Origin: Treponema sp.
GTDB lineage: Bacteria; Spirochaetota; Spirochaetia; Treponematales; Breznakiellaceae
Direction of reading: 5' to 3'
Length of the DNA stretch: 10,737 nt
NCBI GenBank assembly: GCA_031257695.1
Contig: JAIROB010000250.1
Location: 1 to 10,737 of the forward strand
In this document: piece by piece, positions 6,954 to 10,737 of the stretch
Layout of the letters: every line of letters begins with the position of its first letter
How positions within the stretch are numbered: position 1 is the first letter of the stretch
Made by a program: the position numbers and the translations under genes
Notes under the pieces: generated by a model
What the model was told of the DNA's origin: nothing
What the model saw: only the letters and a program-made list of their open reading frames with translations
Database searches by the model: none

Positions 6954-8692
6954 TATTTGACTCCCCTTGCCCAACTGACTGAAAGCCTCTTGCTGCCGAT
7001 TACGTCGGTGCCGAAGTCAAAGATAAGCCGGGACACAAAGAGCGCCGTAAACACCGACGAAAACACCCCGATGGCCAGGCTGACCGCAAAGCCCTGGATG
7101 GGCCCGGAGCCAAGCTGGGAGAGGAACAGCGCGGCGATGAAGGTGGTGATGTTGGAGTCCATGATGGCCCAGAAAGCTTTGTCGAAGCCCGATTCTATCG
7201 CGGCCTTGCGGCTTTTGCCCAGTTTGAGCTCCTCCTTCATCCGTTCAAAGATGATAACATTGGCGTCCACCGCCATGCCTATGGTCAGGATAAACCCGGC
7301 GATGCTGGGCAGGGTCAGGGTGAAGTTAAACGCGGAGAGGATGCTCCCCATAAGGTAAATATTCAGGAGCTGGGCGATCACCGCGTTCACTCCGGCAACC
7401 TTGTAATACCCCAGCATAAAGATCATGACCGCGGCCAGGCCGCCCACAAGGGCGTACAGCCCCTGGCGTATGGTGTCCTCTCCCAGGGAAGCGCCTATGG
7501 CCTGCTGGGTTATTACCTCAAGCTCCACCGGCAGCGCCGCGGTCCTGAGCATCAGCGCTATGTTATTGGCCTCGTCAACATCAAAACCTGTCAGGCGCAC
7601 CTGATCCCGAATGGCGGTCTGTATGGTGGCCTGGGATCTGACCCGGTCGTCCAGCACTATGGCCATAAGCTGCCCCACATTGGCGGAGGTAAGCTGGTAG
7701 AAAATCTCCCCCCCCTCGGCGTCCAGGAGGAAGGTAACTTCGGGCTTGCCGTCCAGACTGTTCCGCTCCACCAGGGCGCTCTTGATATGGTTGCCGTCCA
7801 GACCGACTTCCCGCTTTATCGCGGTGTAGGCCAGGTTGCCGTAGCCGTCCCGCTCATGTTCGTCCAGCCCGTACTGGTCCCTGGAATAGACCCCCCGGAT
7901 AAGCACGTCGGAGGGAACCACCGAAGGGTCGATGAGATCCCCCGTCGCGTCAAAGGTCGAAGTAGGATGGCCGGCGTAGTATTGGGCAAAGCTATCCGCC
8001 GCCTCCCGGTCCACGATGTGGAAGTTCAGGCTCCCCCGGCCCATGATGATGGAATTGATCCGCTCCGGATCCGCGGAACCGGGAATTTCCACGTAGATCT
8101 GATTCGCCCCCTGGCGGCGTATCACCGGCTCGGTCAGGCCGAAACGGTCGATGCGGCTGTTCAAGACCTCCAAAGCGCGGTTGACCGCATCTTCCCGGTC
8201 CTCTTCGGTCAGATCCCGCCCCAGCCGTTCCCGAAGCGCGTCCATATCGGCCTGCAGCACGATGCTCAAGCCCCCGGACAGGTCCAAGCCAAGCTGAACC
8301 GCATTTTTCTGGAGATCCTTGAGCTTAAAAATGGCGTCCCGGTTCCGGATTTCTATGGCATCCAGCGCTTCCTGGCGGCTGGCGAAACTGGAAAGCACCG
8401 TCTGGGCGTTCCACTCCGCATTTTTAACGCCCCGGTTATTCTTTTTGGCCAGAGCAATAAGGAAGGACAGGTTTTCCGGCACATCCGCGCCGGAGCGGGC
8501 GGCGTCTATCAGTGTTTGCAGATCCGCCCGGGCAGTCTCCGAAGCATATGCCTTAATCTGTTCCCGGGAACCCAGGGCCAGGGTCTGTTCTTCCTTGGGC
8601 ACCAGAAAATACCAGCGAATGGTGGGAAGCAGAAAGGCAAAACAAATCCCTATCGTCAAAAGAACGATGAAGAACCGGTAGCGTTTACTCAT
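6953..8692 (-). CDS. secD: Protein translocase subunit SecD
   Basis: Partner of SecF in the accessory complex of SecYEG. The 579 residues begin with a membrane segment (about 7-30), followed by a large periplasmic region with the signature GLDLSGGLSIVLQADM (135-150). A second conserved stretch, LNSRIDRFGLTEPVIRRQG (177-195), follows. Five C-terminal membrane helices occupy about 410-560, with the motif AGFILTIGMAVDANVIIFER (465-484), in which D476 corresponds to the conserved membrane Asp. The ATG at 8692 follows GGAG by 7 bases, 17 bp after the yajC stop. The region between the first helix and GLDLSGG (about 35-130) is longer than in minimal SecD proteins, which is common in longer family members. 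Confidence 0.96.
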   Translation of the reverse strand: MSKRYRFFIVLLTIGICFAFLLPTIRWYFLVPKEEQTLALGSREQIKAYASETARADLQTLIDAARSGADVPENLSFLIALAKKNNRGVKNAEWNAQTVLSSFASRQEALDAIEIRNRDAIFKLKDLQKNAVQLGLDLSGGLSIVLQADMDALRERLGRDLTEEDREDAVNRALEVLNSRIDRFGLTEPVIRRQGANQIYVEIPGSADPERINSIIMGRGSLNFHIVDREAADSFAQYYAGHPTSTFDATGDLIDPSVVPSDVLIRGVYSRDQYGLDEHERDGYGNLAYTAIKREVGLDGNHIKSALVERNSLDGKPEVTFLLDAEGGEIFYQLTSANVGQLMAIVLDDRVRSQATIQTAIRDQVRLTGFDVDEANNIALMLRTAALPVELEVITQQAIGASLGEDTIRQGLYALVGGLAAVMIFMLGYYKVAGVNAVIAQLLNIYLMGSILSAFNFTLTLPSIAGFILTIGMAVDANVIIFERMKEELKLGKSRKAAIESGFDKAFWAIMDSNITTFIAALFLSQLGSGPIQGFAVSLAIGVFSSVFTALFVSRLIFDFGTDVIGSKRLSVSWARGVK

Positions 8693-8709
8693 ACATCGGC
8701 TCCAATAGC

Positions 8710-9102
8710 TTAACTTTTAGACTCGTCCGTATCGTCCGCAGCCTTTTCTTCCGTTTTGTCCTCAATTTTCTCGGCCTTGCTCACCTCGACTACGGTGGCA
8801 ATGGCGCTGCGGGAGAATTCGACCTTGGTATTGTCGTCCACCTTAACTACCACCGAACTTTCCCGAACCGTGGCGATAACCCCGTGAATCCCGCCGATGG
8901 TAACGATCTTATCCCCCTTCTTGAGGGCGGCCAGCATTTTCTGGGTGTCCTTTTGCTTCTTGTTCTGCGGCCGGATGATGAGGAAGTAGAAAATACCGAT
9001 AATCAGGATAAAGGGAAGAAAGGTGCTGATAAGTCCGCCGGGTCCCCCTGTGCCAGTCCCCTGGGGGGCGCCCAAGAGAAGGGAGAAAACAAATGAATTC
9101 AT
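8710..9102 (-). CDS. yajC: Preprotein translocase subunit YajC
   Basis: A 130-residue small membrane protein of the SecDF-YajC complex. It has a Gly/Pro-rich N-terminus, one membrane helix at about 26-44 (LPFILIIGIFYFLII), then the hallmark RPQNKKQKDTQKMLAAL and a small cytoplasmic beta domain with GDKIVTIGGIHGVI (63-76). The tail (about 108-130) is acidic and lysine-rich and probably disordered. The frame is open upstream to an ATG at 9165, but the ATG at 9102 is chosen: AAGGA lies 10 bases before it, the product then begins like other YajC proteins, and the longer version would place the candidate promoter inside the coding region. It is first in the yajC-secD-secF-ispH-regulator operon. 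Confidence 0.93.
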   Translation of the reverse strand: MNSFVFSLLLGAPQGTGTGGPGGLISTFLPFILIIGIFYFLIIRPQNKKQKDTQKMLAALKKGDKIVTIGGIHGVIATVRESSVVVKVDDNTKVEFSRSAIATVVEVSKAEKIEDKTEEKAADDTDESKS

Positions 9103-9136
9103 ATAATACACGTCCTTATAGAATAAAACTTGTATG

Positions 9137-9165
9137 AACTTAGCATGACGGGAAGATAGGGTCAA
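9137..9165 (-). promoter_or_regulatory. Candidate promoter of the yajC-secDF-ispH operon
   Basis: On the minus strand TTGACC (9165-9160) is followed after 17 bases by TAAGTT (9142-9137), preceded by TGC, which makes an extended -10. Transcription would start near 9130 and give a leader of about 28 bases to the yajC ATG at 9102. The -10 hexamer matches the consensus at only three of six positions, so this is a candidate. It begins only 8 bases from the arm of repeat copy 2. Confidence 0.42.
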
Positions 9166-9173
9166 GTAGCCAC

Positions 9174-9412
9174 CCCCCTATGGGCCCGGTTGGGTTTCCG
9201 GGGCTGCGCCTGTACTGTGTGTGAGGGGCCTGGTCCGGGCCGTCTGAAAACGGGCCCATAGGGGGCAGATTGTGTCAAAAGTCATTGCTCTTCGTGCATA
9301 TAGTGTTGTTGCTGTTTTATACGGCTTTATAACACTATATATAGCGGTGTCATTTCAATTTTTTGACTTTTGACACAGTCTGGGGGCTTAGGTCGCTGGA
9401 CTTTGTGGTGGG
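9174..9412. repeat. Repeat copy 2, inverted relative to copy 1 and interrupted by an insertion
   Basis: Perfect 15-bp inverted arms CCCCCTATGGGCCCG (9174-9188) and reverse complement (9251-9265) enclose 62 bases. Next to the left arm, 9185-9203 is the reverse complement of copy 1 bases 366-383, and the right side (GAAAACGGGCCCATA) mirrors the start of copy 1. The interior is much shorter than in copy 1 and lacks its hairpins. Beyond the right arm, the sequence resumes at 9388-9412 after the 9267-9381 insertion: CTT, GG, CGC, GG, CTTTGTG and TGGGGG line up in order with the reverse complement of copy 1 at about 123-151. Confidence 0.7.
9267..9381. mobile_element. 115-bp MITE-like insertion with GGGGGC direct repeats
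   Basis: The ends are AGATTGTGTCAAAAGTCA (9267-9284) and the reverse complement with one mismatch (9364-9381). GGGGGC stands immediately outside both ends (9261-9266, 9382-9387), as expected of a 6-bp target duplication. Inside, ATATAGTGTT (9298-9307) and AACACTATAT (9331-9340) form a second inverted repeat. The element is AT-rich in a GC-rich setting and encodes nothing. Removing it and one GGGGGC restores alignment with repeat copy 1. The transposase family that would mobilise it is not identifiable from this window. Confidence 0.72.
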
Positions 9413-9513
9413 GGCGCTCCGGATATGCCCGTGGGATACGCGGGTCCGTGAGTTTTTGTTTTTTTTCGCATCCAAACTAAAGCAAAATGCCCTGCCGGCG
9501 CCCTATACCCTGT

Positions 9514-9969
9514 ATGAGGCCGTTACGTGTTTTACAACAGGGGGCGTGGTATGAGATCCGCTCCCAAATCAACAATCGGGAACCGCTGTTTCGCAGATCA
9601 CAGGCCCTGGCGCTCTTTGACCAGGTCTTCCTTGAGGCGCAGCTTAGGTTCGTGTTTACAGTGCGCCGCCTGCGGCTTGAGGATGACTGGCTCGCCTTTT
9701 ATATCAAGCCGGAGGACGGGATGGAGCTTCCGGTCATTATGAAGTGGATCAAACAGACCTTCGCCCAGCGGTATAACCGGCTGACCGGAAGGATAGGGCA
9801 TATCTGGGGGGACCGGTATTGGTCGGCGATCCTGGAGGGGGAACCGCCCGAGGCGGGGGCGCCGGGAGATGTGTCGACCACCGGGGTCAGACCCCTTAGG
9901 CAAAAACAGCGGCGCGGCCCCCGGTTTTCCGATCTTTCCCCCGCTCCCCGGCCCCCTGCGCCCGGCTAA
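9514..9969 (+). CDS. RAYT-like (REP-associated transposase family) protein lacking the HUH motif
   Basis: A 151-residue protein. The N-terminal QQGAWYEIRSQINNREPLF (8-26) matches the opening of REP-associated tyrosine transposases, and IMKWIKQTFAQRYNR (75-89) followed by GRIGHIWGDRYWS (92-104) matches the later part of the same fold. In active members the segment before IKP reads like NHxHLLI; here it is DDWLAFYIKP (57-66), so both metal-binding histidines are missing (W59, A61). Y87 lies at or near the nucleophile position, but the alignment is uncertain. The ATG at 9514 gives the usual family start; an ATG at 9487 is also open. Neither has a clear ribosome site. After residue 113 the tail is Pro/Arg-rich low-complexity sequence. 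It is intact as a reading frame, so it may be a domesticated or regulatory relative rather than simple decay. Transposition activity seems unlikely. Confidence 0.7.
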   Translation: MRPLRVLQQGAWYEIRSQINNREPLFRRSQALALFDQVFLEAQLRFVFTVRRLRLEDDWLAFYIKPEDGMELPVIMKWIKQTFAQRYNRLTGRIGHIWGDRYWSAILEGEPPEAGAPGDVSTTGVRPLRQKQRRGPRFSDLSPAPRPPAPG

Positions 9970-10047
9970 ACGGGCCAATACCGCCCCCGGCCGCGCCAAA
10001 CCCCGCGCCCAAACCTCCGGCAAGCATATTCCGTGGGGAAGATCCGG

Positions 10048-10737
10048 TTAGCGGTTCAGTTCCGCCAGATCCGCGCGCACCGCTTCCGTCAACTCCGCCG
10101 CCGCTTTGGAAAGATCCGCCAAGCGGCTTTCCTTTTCGCTGCGGCGTTTAAGCTCCACCCTGGGAGTGCCGCCGGCAAGGTTCTTGTCCCCCACGACCAC
10201 CCGGTAGGGTATGCCGATGAGGTCAGCGTCGTTGAACTTGACCCCGGGACGCTCGTTCCGGTCGTCCAGCAGTACTTCTACGCCGTTCTTTTCCAGGTCC
10301 GCAGCAATGCTGTCGGCGGCGGCTTTAACGGCGCCGTCGTACTTGATGGGGATGATGATCACGTGATAGGGCGCCAGGGTGATGGGCCACACAATGCCCT
10401 GATCGTCGTGATGCTCCTCAATGGCCGACGCCAGGGTGCGGTCCAGGCCTATGCCGTAACAGCCCATGGTAGGGTTGCGGCTTTTGCCGTTTTCGTCCAG
10501 ATAGTTCACCCGCATGGAACTGGTGTATTTATAGCCCAGCTTGAAGATGTGGCCCAGCTCGTTGCCCTTCTTTTCATAAAGCTCCCCGCCGCAGACAGGG
10601 CAGCGGTCCCCGGCGACCACGGTGCGTAGATCCGCGACGAGCCAGGGGACAAAGTCCCGCGCGTAAGCCACGTGGGCATAGTGCAGGTCCCGGGCCAGGG
10701 CCCCGGACACCCCGTCGTTCATGGCGGTGACGGTCTC
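10048..10737 (-). CDS. proS: Prolyl-tRNA synthetase, C-terminal part
   Basis: The last 229 residues of ProRS, which charges tRNA-Pro with proline in the cytoplasm. The frame runs to the window edge, so the N-terminal part is outside. Visible parts, in order, are the end of the catalytic core with CPVCGGELYEKKGNELGHIF (about residues 47-66 of the visible part, with the CxxC pair), class II motif 3 NPTMGCYGIGLDRTLASAIE with its conserved Arg, and the anticodon-binding domain from about LAPYHVIIIPI to the end (DDRNERPGVKFNDADLIGIP, VVVGDKN). The wording is that of the bacterial type of ProRS. The stop TAG lies 78 bp from the end of the convergent RAYT-like gene. No strong terminator is visible in that gap. 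Confidence 0.95.
   Translation of the reverse strand, partial: ETVTAMNDGVSGALARDLHYAHVAYARDFVPWLVADLRTVVAGDRCPVCGGELYEKKGNELGHIFKLGYKYTSSMRVNYLDENGKSRNPTMGCYGIGLDRTLASAIEEHHDDQGIVWPITLAPYHVIIIPIKYDGAVKAAADSIAADLEKNGVEVLLDDRNERPGVKFNDADLIGIPYRVVVGDKNLAGGTPRVELKRRSEKESRLADLSKAAAELTEAVRADLAELNR

Noticed and set aside
9264..9382. The TGTGTCAAAAGTCA inverted repeat as a transcription factor operator
   Set aside because: The arms are about 80 bases apart, lie at the exact edges of an AT-rich block and are bordered by direct repeats, which fits an insertion better than an operator.
9363..9554. A 63-codon + strand frame before the RAYT-like gene
   Set aside because: It starts inside the inverted end of the inserted element and overlaps the RAYT-like start in another frame. 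There is no family resemblance.
1..10737. CRISPR arrays, tRNA and rRNA genes
   Set aside because: No regularly spaced direct repeats, tRNA cloverleaf or rRNA-like segments were seen on either strand.

Overview
The window looks like a chromosomal piece from a spirochaete of the Treponema group, possibly a moderately GC-rich gut lineage. This rests on recognition of the protein sequences (YajC, SecD, SecF, IspH, ProRS, and a RAYT-like protein of a kind I associate with Treponema). No database search was done, so the assignment is an inference.

Layout. 3-98 (+) is probably the last 31 codons of an unidentified gene. 99-674 has no gene that I trust and is full of inverted repeats: a GC-rich repeat with 14-bp terminal inverted arms (152-394), an RNA-type hairpin with a UUCG loop (445-481), and a run of four small hairpins (528-629). 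675-3034 (+) is a two-gene unit: a small cysteine-rich DUF2284 protein and a RACo-like protein with a [2Fe-2S] domain and a DUF4445/ASKHA domain. The second is expected to reductively reactivate a corrinoid protein. A 99-bp AT-rich hairpin element (3083-3181) separates this unit from the convergent block.

3221-9102 (-) is one tightly packed operon read as yajC-secD-secF-ispH-PucR-type regulator. Starts and stops overlap at three junctions (TAATG, ATGA, ATGA), with a candidate promoter at 9137-9165. YajC, SecD and SecF form the accessory complex of the Sec translocon, IspH is the last enzyme of the MEP isoprenoid pathway, and the regulator at the end of the operon is an unexpected passenger.

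9103-9513 holds a second, inverted copy of the repeat seen at 152-394. A 115-bp mini-transposon-like element sits in it, flanked by GGGGGC direct repeats. Next comes a RAYT-like protein gene (9514-9969, +) whose HUH catalytic motif is replaced. The window ends inside proS (prolyl-tRNA synthetase, minus strand, C-terminal 229 residues).

The housekeeping genes are ordinary. The unusual content is the small-repeat biology: two inverted copies of one repeat family bracket about 8.8 kb, one copy acts as an internal empty-site control for the insertion in the other, and a catalytically altered RAYT relative lies beside the second copy.
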